Shown: one piece after another, positions 1-9,150 of the stretch | Layout of the letters: the number at the start of each line of letters is the position of its first letter | Numbering within the stretch: the first letter of the stretch is position 1 | From: CAYVBE01 sp964572825 | GTDB taxonomy: Bacteria > Planctomycetota > Brocadiia > SM23-32 | Assembly: GCA_964572825.1 (NCBI GenBank) | Contig: CAZNGS010000062.1 | Location: forward strand, 1 to 24,809 | Reading direction: 5' to 3' | Length of the DNA stretch: 24,809 bases | Program-made: the position numbers and the translations under genes | Notes under the pieces: generated by a model | What the model saw: only the letters and a program-made list of their open reading frames with translations | Database searches by the model: none | Told to the model about the DNA's origin: nothing

Positions 1-50
1 AGGTTGGGCGGAGGACTTGCACCTCCAGGCTCTCGAACATGCTCGGCGCA

Positions 51-90
51 CGAGGAAAGGCCCGAAACGCGCCGGGACGCGCTCCGGGCC
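51..90 (-). terminator. Probable intrinsic terminator of the PPDK gene
   Basis: Read on the minus strand, a hairpin with a 6-bp outer stem (GGCCCG at 90-85 with CGGGCC at 64-59) and GC-rich inner pairing is followed by TTTCCTC. It begins about 25 nt after the PPDK stop codon. The T-tract is short and interrupted, so termination may be partial. The position right behind the gene is the main support. Confidence 0.5.
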
Positions 91-115
91 GAAGCAGTCA
101 CGGTTTTCTCGCCGC

Positions 116-2980
<2,865 letters not shown>

Positions 2981-3136
2981 GAGACAGGCACTCCTTTTGC
3001 ACACCAAGAGACACAATGAGTGGGACAGGGTGCTACGCGTCCGATGGGGCCGGCGCGACGGGTGGCCCTGTCGTTGGGGGCCTTTGTCAGGCTCCGGCGG
3101 CGCAGATGAAAATTACCCCCACCCGCGCAGCTTTAG

Positions 3137-3165
3137 ACGCTAACATATGCCGCCCACGGTTTCAA
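3137..3165 (-). promoter_or_regulatory. Possible sigma70-type promoter for PPDK
   Basis: On the minus strand TTGAAA (3165-3160) and TAGCGT (3142-3137) are separated by 17 nt. This would give a leader of about 150 nt before the PPDK ATG. The -10 hexamer is weak, so this is only a candidate. Confidence 0.25.
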
Positions 3166-3191
3166 GCAAATGGCCCGTGCCGCCGTGGCGC

Positions 3192-3211
3192 GCGGTTAGC
3201 CCGCCAACCGC
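3192..3211 (-). terminator. Hairpin just downstream of the DUF4339 gene
   Basis: A perfect 6-bp stem (GCGGTT/AACCGC) with an 8-nt loop begins 12 nt after the stop codon of the minus-strand gene. No T-tract follows, so it may stabilise a 3' end rather than terminate by itself. Confidence 0.3.
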
Positions 3212-3223
3212 AGGCCCGCTGGC

Positions 3224-3982
3224 TTAAGACTCAACGGCGAAGTGGTTCACCGCTTTGCACAAATGGTAAATCATGACCAGCGAGAGTATCAGCACCACCA
3301 GGGAGACGATGGTGCTAAGCACCGGTATGGGTAATATATTCAGAAGGTTGAAGATGGGCACGGCCAGGAAAAGTCCCGCCGGCATCCGGGGGGCTGCCGT
3401 CAGTGCATAGTCCTCCCGAAAGGCGTTGTAGTCTTTGGCCCATCCATACACAGCCTGGAACTGCCAGTAAAGATTGAAGAGGGGAATGAACAGGAACCCC
3501 ACCGCTTTGCCGGGCGTCGTGCGGGCCGTGGAGCCCTGCACGATCAGCCAGGCGCGGTAGAGGTAAATCAGCCCGAAAATCCCCCCCACGACGGCCACCA
3601 GGAAACCTATAATGATCAGGACGACCCCGGTACCCAGGAGTGCGTCCTCGTTCTCCGCGGCGCCAATTCCAAGCAGCAGCCCTCCCAGGAAGCTAATCAC
3701 GAACGCGACTATCTCAAGCGTCAGGACCAGGCCGAAGCTGGCCCGCTTTGGTCGCCGGGGGATGTCCGCTGCCCCTGCGCCACCGGTCGGGCGTTGGGCG
3801 GGGAACAGGCCTTCCACCTGCCCGGCCGGCACCCAGTCGGACAATCCCTCCCACCACACGAAGTCCGCCGCCCGGTCGATCTCCCCCGCCGAACACAGCG
3901 CCTTGAGCCGATCCAGCGTGACGGGGCCGAATTGCTCTCCCCCCGACGTGTAGTAAACCTCCTTCTCGGCATCTGGTTTCAT
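3224..3982 (-). CDS. GYF_2 (DUF4339) domain multi-pass membrane protein
   Basis: Predicted 252-aa membrane protein of unknown function. Residues about 8-60 form a GYF_2/DUF4339 module: YYTSGGEQFGPVTLDRL, then WWEGLSDWVPAGQV with the typical aromatic residues. Such modules are thought to bind short peptides. A Pro/Gly/Ala linker follows, then four or five hydrophobic helices: about 80-103, 112-140, 158-178, 195-212 and 214-238. The segment TPGKAVGFLFIPLFNLYWQF is a pattern I recognise from other GYF_2 membrane proteins of Planctomycetes-type genomes. ATG 3982 is chosen because GGGAGG sits about 5 nt upstream. The next gene in the same direction, PPDK, has its own leader, so an operon is not obvious. 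Domain call firm; role unknown. Confidence 0.85.
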   Translation of the reverse strand: MKPDAEKEVYYTSGGEQFGPVTLDRLKALCSAGEIDRAADFVWWEGLSDWVPAGQVEGLFPAQRPTGGAGAADIPRRPKRASFGLVLTLEIVAFVISFLGGLLLGIGAAENEDALLGTGVVLIIIGFLVAVVGGIFGLIYLYRAWLIVQGSTARTTPGKAVGFLFIPLFNLYWQFQAVYGWAKDYNAFREDYALTAAPRMPAGLFLAVPIFNLLNILPIPVLSTIVSLVVLILSLVMIYHLCKAVNHFAVES

Positions 3983-4004
3983 CCATGCCTCCCGTGGCTG
4001 ATTG

Positions 4005-4024
4005 CACAGGGGACTGTCCCCGTG
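4005..4024. repeat. Short palindrome, possibly a dispersed repeat
   Basis: GGGGAC and GTCCCC flank a single T (4009-4021), extended outward by CAC/GTG arms. It lies about 20 nt upstream of the DUF4339 start codon and so in its 5' leader. I recall similar GGGGACTGTCCCC palindromes as dispersed repeats in metagenomic genomes, but that is memory, not a search. In RNA it could fold as a GGGG/CCCC hairpin. Confidence 0.4.
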
Positions 4025-4185
4025 TGGGCTTTCCCCTGCGAGGAAACGTGCCGTTCAACACAGGCACCTGCGACGGGCAACTGCCGGCCGCGATGGGACG
4101 GCCCGGTGGCGGCTACGATGATGACCGACTTCTGCGGCAGCCGTGATGTGCAATATGTGTCGTCCTTGCGAAACATGGAGGCTTC

Positions 4186-4213
4186 AGTTTAGCAGCCGGC
4201 AGGGGCCTGTCAA
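4186..4213 (-). promoter_or_regulatory. Candidate sigma70 promoter for the DUF4339 gene
   Basis: On the minus strand a perfect TTGACA (4213-4208) is followed by 16 nt and TAAACT (4191-4186). The implied leader is about 195 nt and contains the palindrome at 4005-4024. Confidence 0.5.
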
Positions 4214-4328
4214 GTCAATCGCGGCGAATGCTCTGGTGGATGTTCCGAGGCACCGATGGGTCCGGACGAATACCGGTCGCTGTTGCGTTTTCCCGGTCGG
4301 CCGTACCGGCGAAGGCGACCTTGTGTGC

Positions 4329-4357
4329 TTGACGGCTTCGGGCGCCGCTGATAATAT
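4329..4357 (+). promoter_or_regulatory. Sigma70 promoter of the repeat-protein gene
   Basis: TTGACG (4329-4334), a 17-nt spacer and TAATAT (4352-4357). The expected transcription start near 4364 gives a leader of about 60 nt to the ATG at 4424. Confidence 0.6.
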
Positions 4358-4423
4358 GGTGGTGTGTGGGGCAAGTGTTGGAGGACCCGGTGATCAACCA
4401 ACCGTCTGGTGAGGGAACATAGC

Positions 4424-5227
4424 ATGCCGGCAAAGCGTCGCAACTCGGGTTGGAACCGCGAGAAGATCATTGAACGGATTCGCGAACTCTACGAACAGGG
4501 CGTCGACCTGTCGTACAACAGCATGGGTGAGAAACATCAGGGGCTCCTTGCCGCAGCCAACTATCACTTTAAGGGGTGGGGCGATGCGGTGAACGCGGCC
4601 GGCATTGACTACGCCTGGGAGGTGCGAAAAATTCCTAAATGGAACAAAGAGCGCATCGTGGAAGCCATACGGGCGGCCCGCGACAACGGCGCGGACCTTT
4701 CCTGGACCAGCGTGACAAACGACAACGATTTGTCGGCCCTGGCCTATGCCGCCATCCGCGACAGCCAGTTCGGCAGTTGGGACGATGCACTGCGGGCGGC
4801 CGGCGTGGACCCGGCGGATGTGCGCCGGTACGAATCCTGGGACGAAGAAAAGATCATCCGCCGCATCAAGGAGCGCCGGCGCAAAGGGCTGCCACTCAAC
4901 TCCAAGGCCATGCAGGAGCAGGACTCCAAGCTGTTCAACGCCGCCCTGAATTACTTCGGCGGCTGGAGCGAAGCCTTGATGGCCTCCGACGTGGACCCGG
5001 AGGAGGTCTACAAGCGCCGTCGCTGGAGCCGCGACATCATCATGGACGAGATAAAGCAGCTCAACCGGCGGGGGGAAGACCTGGCCGCCCCCAACATGCG
5101 TGAGAATCACTCCGCTCTCTACAGCGCCGCGTGCAAATACTTCGGCACGTGGACCGGCGCGCGGGAAGCCTGCGGCATCAAGACGAATTTCTACAAGGAG
5201 GGCTGGCGCGAGAAAAGGAGGAAGTAG
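4424..5227 (+). CDS. Tandem HEAR-type (HNH_repeat) repeat protein, no nuclease domain
   Basis: A 267-aa protein made almost wholly of four repeats of about 62-66 residues, beginning at Trp10, Trp73, Trp139 and Trp201. Each reads W-x-x-E/D-x-I-I-x-x-I-(8-9)-G-x-x-L, then a stretch ending L-x-x-A-A-x-x-x-F-G-x-W-x-x-A-x-x-A-x-G. This resembles the homing-endonuclease-associated repeat (HNH_repeat family), a small helical unit thought to bind DNA, often beside HNH nucleases. No HNH, GIY-YIG or other catalytic motif is present. The N-terminus (MPAKRRNSGW) and C-terminus (WREKRRK) are strongly basic, which suits nucleic-acid binding. ATG 4424 is preferred over GTG 4409 because GAGGG lies 8 nt upstream of it. 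It has its own promoter and stands alone. Function unknown; a DNA-binding or regulatory role is inference. Confidence 0.85.
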   Translation: MPAKRRNSGWNREKIIERIRELYEQGVDLSYNSMGEKHQGLLAAANYHFKGWGDAVNAAGIDYAWEVRKIPKWNKERIVEAIRAARDNGADLSWTSVTNDNDLSALAYAAIRDSQFGSWDDALRAAGVDPADVRRYESWDEEKIIRRIKERRRKGLPLNSKAMQEQDSKLFNAALNYFGGWSEALMASDVDPEEVYKRRRWSRDIIMDEIKQLNRRGEDLAAPNMRENHSALYSAACKYFGTWTGAREACGIKTNFYKEGWREKRRK

Positions 5228-5286
5228 AGCGCGCCTGCCGCCTTGTCCCCGGGCTTTTGGCTCGCCCCCGCTACGAACGGGGTGTA

Positions 5287-5343
5287 GGCGCTATTGCAGA
5301 CCCCATCCTGCCTCCGCGACGGAGCGGGTTCTGCAACAGCGCC
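5287..5343. repeat. 57-bp near-perfect inverted repeat between convergent genes
   Basis: Arm 5287-5303 (GGCGCTATTGCAGACCC) pairs with 5326-5343 (GGGTTCTGCAACAGCGCC) with one mismatch and one extra base. The 22-nt loop holds a second hairpin, CTCCG-CGA-CGGAG (5312-5324). It lies between two converging stop codons, so it may act as a bidirectional transcript end, although neither side has a clear T-tract. The arm also resembles IS6-family ends (GGCACTGTTGCAAA, 12 of 14 matching the right arm). No 8-bp target duplication flanks it. Confidence 0.7.
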
Positions 5344-5357
5344 TTAGAGATAGTTTC

Positions 5358-6089
5358 TCACTCCTTCCACTCGATGGCTTCCAGGCCCCGTTCCCTGAAG
5401 GTCTCGGTGAGGGTGTCGGTTATCTGCTCGAAGTCCTTGGGGAATTGGTGGCGCAGGACCATCCGGTATGTGATCTCCCGACCGCTCCGCCCGGTCAGGC
5501 ACTGCAGAATCTGAAAGGACCGCGATTCCAGGAAGTCGCGCAGTTCCTCCATGCGCCTTGCGGGGCGGGAAAAGCGCAGCTCCAGCCGGACGTAATGGTC
5601 CTTTCTCTCCATGCGTTTCTCCAGTCTGGACATCACCAGCAGCGCGAACATGGTGATCAGCCAGGCGAACGCGGCCGGGCCGATAAGTCCCAATCCGACC
5701 GATAGCCCGATGGCGGCGGTGATCCAGATGGAGGCGGCGGTGGTAAGGCCGCGTATCTTTGTGCCCAGCACCAGGATGGCGCCCGCCCCCAGGAATCCCA
5801 GCCCGCTCAGCGCATGGCCGGCGATGCGGCCCGGATCGGCGCGGATGATCCCCTGCGAGGAACTGCCCGCAAACAGGGCCGGCACCTGCAGGGAAACGAG
5901 CATGATCAGCGCGCAGCCCGTGCACAGCAGCATGTGCGTGCGCAGCCCGGCCGCCCGGCCGTGGCGCTCTCTCTCCCAGCCGACCACCATCCCCAGCAGG
6001 GCGGCCAGAAGCAGGCGCAGCATCGGCTCAAGGGGCGCCCCGGCGGCTCCGAGGCCCACCAGTTCCGTCAGCATCGTCGTATCTGTCAT
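5358..6089 (-). CDS. MgtC/SapB family membrane protein
   Basis: A 243-aa inner-membrane protein with the MgtC/SapB fold. Hydrophobic helices lie at about 22-40, 50-70, 88-108, 112-132 and 135-154. The family signatures are GWERERHGRAAGLRTHMLL (about 38-56) and SGLGFLGAGAI (about 95-105), followed by IRGLTTAASIWITAAIG. Residues about 160-243 form a soluble tail like the ACT-like domain of longer MgtC proteins. Family members are linked to Mg2+ homeostasis and virulence-related F1Fo-ATPase modulation in pathogens; the role in an environmental bacterium is open. ATG 6089 has GGAGG 9 nt upstream. It is divergent from the S41 protease gene and convergent with the repeat-protein gene. Family call secure; substrate unknown. 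Confidence 0.93.
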   Translation of the reverse strand: MTDTTMLTELVGLGAAGAPLEPMLRLLLAALLGMVVGWERERHGRAAGLRTHMLLCTGCALIMLVSLQVPALFAGSSSQGIIRADPGRIAGHALSGLGFLGAGAILVLGTKIRGLTTAASIWITAAIGLSVGLGLIGPAAFAWLITMFALLVMSRLEKRMERKDHYVRLELRFSRPARRMEELRDFLESRSFQILQCLTGRSGREITYRMVLRHQFPKDFEQITDTLTETFRERGLEAIEWKE

Positions 6090-6169
6090 CCCACATTTCC
6101 TCCCCGCGACGGACCTGCCGGCAGCTTAATGCAGCGGAGCCCTCTTCTCAAGTCAAATGGCTTCTCACG

Positions 6170-6197
6170 TTGTGTTCTCAGAGCGATGTGGTAGAAT
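6170..6197 (+). promoter_or_regulatory. Candidate promoter for the S41 protease–pyruvate kinase pair
   Basis: TTGTGT (6170-6175), 16 nt, then TAGAAT (6192-6197). It implies a leader of about 140 nt, which contains a CCCGGC/GCCGGG hairpin at 6297-6314 about 30 nt ahead of the start codon. Confidence 0.4.
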
Positions 6198-6343
6198 CGG
6201 CGAACGTTCTGAGAGGCTCCGCGAAGGCATGCTGAACCGGTGGAACTGGTCGCCCGAGGAGGGGAGCACGGCGGAGGTCGGCTCTCCAGCAGGTTGCCCG
6301 GCTGGCTGGCCGGGTGCATTCTCTTTTGCCGGGAAGGGTATCC

Positions 6344-7615
6344 ATGGGACGGGAATCCCCAAAAGGGGAGGGTGGTGGCGCGGCGTGTCCGCGCTATCTG
6401 CCCTACCTGACGTGGGCCCTGCTGGCGCTGCTGGGTCTGTGGTTCGTGGTGTGGTTTTTCTTTCAGCGGCCGACCACGGCGGAGCAGCTCCGCGTGGCGA
6501 CATTTCGGGAGGCCCTCCGGTACGTGCCCGAGCAATACGCGCGGGAAGTGGAGCAGGAGGAGCTGTATCACGCGGCGATGCGCGGGATGATGAACAGCCT
6601 GCCCGATCCCTACAGCAAGTACGTGAGCCCGACCGAGAGCGAAAGACTGCTGCAGCAAACGGAGGGGGAGTTCGGTGGGATCGGCGTCACGGTGCGTGCC
6701 GGAGACGGCCTGCCCGTCATCGTAGAAGTAAACCCCGACGGGCCGGCGGCACGGGCGGACCTGCGCGCCGGCGACGTCATTGTCGGAGTGGATGGTCAGG
6801 ATATAGAGGGGCGCCCGTTGTTCGAGACCGTGGAGCTGATCCGGGGCGAGGTCGGCACCGAGGTGGAGCTGACTATCCGGCGGCCCGCCGAGAATACGTC
6901 CCTCGCGACGACCATCGAGCGGGCCACGATCAGCTTCGCCAACGTTAGCTGGCGCATGATGCCAGACGACCTGGCCTACGTGGAACTGGTCTCGTTCGAC
7001 AGGGATTGCGCTGATGAAATGCGCCGTGCCTTGCGCGAGGCGCAGCAGGAGGGGACCCGCGGGGTGATACTCGACCTGCGCGGCAACGGCGGCGGCCTCA
7101 TGGAGCAGGCCCTGCCGATATGCGACATGTTTTTGAAGCAGGGGGTGATCTTGCGGGTTGACAGGCGCCACTCCACGGAGGTCCACCGCGCCGACGAGGA
7201 TACCGTGCTGGACCCGGACATACCGCTGGTAGTGCTGGTGGATTCGATGACCGCCAGCGCCGCCGAGATACTGGCCGGAGCCCTGCAGACTGCCGGCCGA
7301 GCCACCGTGGTGGGCACCCCCACCGTGGGCAAGGGCAGCGTGACGCAGTTGGTCCGTCTGCCCGACGGAGGTTACCTGAACCTGACCGTGGCACGGTACG
7401 TGCTGGCGAACGACAGGGTCGTGGAGGGCCAAGGCATACGGCCGGACGTCGTGGTGGGCGAGCTGGCCCCCATGCCCGAAGGGGGCCGCCAGGAGGTGAA
7501 AGAGTGGATGGAGCACTACCGGCAGAGCAGGAAGGAGCAGCTCGACCGGGCAGTGGCCCTGCTCAGGGAGCGGCTGAGCGAAGAACCACGTGAGGGGGAG
7601 GGGCGGGATGGATGA
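6344..7615 (+). CDS. S41A carboxyl-terminal processing protease, membrane-anchored
   Basis: CtpA/Prc-type serine endopeptidase of 423 aa that trims or degrades proteins outside the cytoplasmic membrane. A single N-terminal anchor spans about 18-40. A PDZ domain follows at about 108-180 (FGGIGVTVRAGDGLPVIVEV, DLRAGDVIVGVDGQDIEG). The core has GVILDLRGNGGG (about 240-251), the nucleophile Ser305 in TASAAEI and the general base Lys330 in VGKGSVTQ. Their spacing of 25 matches the Ser-Lys dyad of the family. I chose ATG 6344, preceded by GGAAGGG at 5 nt; an upstream GTG in frame has no comparable site. The last 8 nt overlap the pyruvate kinase start, so the two are probably co-translated. Function of family secure, natural substrate unknown. 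Confidence 0.95.
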   Translation: MGRESPKGEGGGAACPRYLPYLTWALLALLGLWFVVWFFFQRPTTAEQLRVATFREALRYVPEQYAREVEQEELYHAAMRGMMNSLPDPYSKYVSPTESERLLQQTEGEFGGIGVTVRAGDGLPVIVEVNPDGPAARADLRAGDVIVGVDGQDIEGRPLFETVELIRGEVGTEVELTIRRPAENTSLATTIERATISFANVSWRMMPDDLAYVELVSFDRDCADEMRRALREAQQEGTRGVILDLRGNGGGLMEQALPICDMFLKQGVILRVDRRHSTEVHRADEDTVLDPDIPLVVLVDSMTASAAEILAGALQTAGRATVVGTPTVGKGSVTQLVRLPDGGYLNLTVARYVLANDRVVEGQGIRPDVVVGELAPMPEGGRQEVKEWMEHYRQSRKEQLDRAVALLRERLSEEPREGEGRDG

Positions 7616-9062
7616 GACACGGACGAAGATCGTGGCCACTCTGGGCCCGGCCAGCGGCCAGCCGGCCATGGTGCGTCGGCTCATCCAGGCGGGGGTAGAC
7701 GTCTTCCGGCTTAACTTCTCCCACGGCGACCACGAGACGCACGCGGGCTACATCCGGACCATCCGGCGGGTGGCGGAGGAGTTCCGGAGCCCCGTCGCCA
7801 TACTGCAGGACCTGCAGGGGCCGCGCATCCGCACGGGCGCCCTCCGGGGAGGCGAGCCGGTGAACCTGGAGGAGGGGGCGGAGGTGACCCTCCGGTATGG
7901 CGAGTTCGAGGGCGACGCGGAGGCGATCGCCGTCAACTACCGACATCTGGCGGAGGACGTCAATGCCGGCGACCGGATTATGCTCAGCGACGGCCTCATC
8001 GAGCTGGAGGTCAGGGAGGCCGGTGCGGAGCAGGTCCGGTGCCGCGTGCTGGTGGGCGGGAGCCTGGACGAGCACCAGGGGATCAACCTGCCGGGAGTCC
8101 GCCTGAGCATCTCCTCTCCCACGCAGCGGGACCTGGAGGACCTGAGATTCGGCATCGCGCACGACGTGGACTTCGTGGCCCTGAGCTTCGTGCAGACCGC
8201 CGGGGACGTGCTGCGGTTGCGGTCCGCCGTCAAGGAGGCCGCAGGGGAAAAGGTGGAACTGCCGATCATCCCCAAGATCGAGAAGCCGGAGGCGGTGGAG
8301 AACCTGCGAGAGATTCTGCTGGTCTCCGACGGGGTGATGGTGGCCCGGGGCGATCTGGGGATCGAGATGCGCACCGAGGAAGTCCCCGCGGTGCAGAAAC
8401 GGATAATCCGGACCGCCAACCGGCTGGGCCGTCCCGTCATCACCGCCACCCAGATGCTGGAGTCGATGGTGGAGTCCCCCCGTCCCACCCGCGCGGAGGC
8501 CAGCGACGTGGCCAACGCCATCCTGGACGGCACGGACGCCGTCATGCTGAGCGCCGAGACGTCGATCGGTCGCTATCCGGTGGAGGCGGTCCGCATGATG
8601 GACCGGATCGCCCGCGAGATCGAAGGGCACCTCGGGGAAGACGGCGGCCCTCCCGCGCCGGACGTGGAGGAGATCACCGATAAGACCCAGCACGCGCTGG
8701 CGAGGGCGGCCTGCATGGTGGCCCGGCGGGTGGGGGCGGCCGGCATCGTGCCCTTCACCATAACCGGCGGCACCGCCCGGTACGTCTCTCAGCGACGCCC
8801 CGGCGCCCCCATACTGGCCCTGACTCCCGAGGAAAAGACGTTCCGGCGGCTGGCGTTGCTCTGGGGCGTCAGGCCCGTGATGCTGGAGGTTTTCGAGACC
8901 ACCGACGAGATGATCGAGCAGGGCCACCGGAGGTTGCAGGAGCTGGAGCTGGTCTCGGCGGGCGATTCGGTCGTTTACGTGGCGGGCGCCTCCACGCAGA
9001 CGCCCGGCGGGGCGGACATGCTGAAGATCCAGCAGTTCCCGCAACAGCCGGAATCTGCGTGA
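7608..9062 (+). CDS. pyk: Pyruvate kinase
   Basis: Cytosolic glycolytic enzyme converting PEP + ADP to pyruvate + ATP, 484 aa, the normal length for the tetrameric enzyme. Visible motifs in order: TKIVATLGPAS and RLNFSHGDHETH near the N-terminus, LQGPRIRTG before the B domain, IIPKIEKPEAVENL with the catalytic Lys, VARGDLGIEM, and ITATQMLESM with PTRAEASDVANAILDGTDA. The C-terminal effector domain is present to the end. In the loop GP-x-IR the residue x is Arg; K+-dependent enzymes carry Glu there and K+-independent ones usually Lys, so K+ independence is inferred. ATG 7608 follows a GGGGGAGGGG stretch and overlaps the protease gene by 8 nt (ATGGATGA). PPDK, which can run the opposite reaction, is nearby. 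Confidence 0.97.
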   Translation: MDETRTKIVATLGPASGQPAMVRRLIQAGVDVFRLNFSHGDHETHAGYIRTIRRVAEEFRSPVAILQDLQGPRIRTGALRGGEPVNLEEGAEVTLRYGEFEGDAEAIAVNYRHLAEDVNAGDRIMLSDGLIELEVREAGAEQVRCRVLVGGSLDEHQGINLPGVRLSISSPTQRDLEDLRFGIAHDVDFVALSFVQTAGDVLRLRSAVKEAAGEKVELPIIPKIEKPEAVENLREILLVSDGVMVARGDLGIEMRTEEVPAVQKRIIRTANRLGRPVITATQMLESMVESPRPTRAEASDVANAILDGTDAVMLSAETSIGRYPVEAVRMMDRIAREIEGHLGEDGGPPAPDVEEITDKTQHALARAACMVARRVGAAGIVPFTITGGTARYVSQRRPGAPILALTPEEKTFRRLALLWGVRPVMLEVFETTDEMIEQGHRRLQELELVSAGDSVVYVAGASTQTPGGADMLKIQQFPQQPESA

Positions 9063-9099
9063 GCTTCTGATGCACCGGGACGTGGAAATCCGGCGTGGA

Positions 9100-9129
9100 T
9101 TGTCGTATCCTTTACGTTCCCGGTAGGAT
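9100..9129 (+). promoter_or_regulatory. Candidate promoter of the peptide ABC transporter operon
   Basis: TTGTCG (9100-9105), an 18-nt spacer and TAGGAT (9124-9129). It sits in the 88-bp gap after pyruvate kinase and would give a leader of about 15 nt. The hexamers are moderate matches only. Confidence 0.35.
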
Positions 9130-9150
9130 AAGACGAGTTTTAAGGATGAG

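Larger units (their letters stand above)
3983..4423. other. Divergent intergenic region
   Basis: A 441-bp gap between the minus-strand DUF4339 gene and the plus-strand repeat-protein gene. It holds a palindrome near 4005-4024, a minus-strand promoter candidate (4186-4213), a plus-strand promoter (4329-4357), and a short inverted repeat CCGGT/ACCGG (4293-4297 and 4305-4309) upstream of the latter that could be an operator. A 65-codon minus-strand frame in it lacks a ribosome site and is not called. Confidence 0.6.

Noticed and set aside
10..26. A T-arm-like hairpin read on the minus strand (GGAGG, loop TGCAAGT, CCTCC) with an acceptor-like GCCCAACC
   Set aside because: No matching 5' acceptor strand, D-arm or anticodon arm is found in the next 90 bases, and the T-loop lacks the standard TT start. 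It may be chance or part of something outside the window.
3979..4176. 65-codon minus-strand frame upstream of the DUF4339 gene
   Set aside because: No ribosome site, no recognisable domain, and part of it is only the translated palindrome at 4005-4024.
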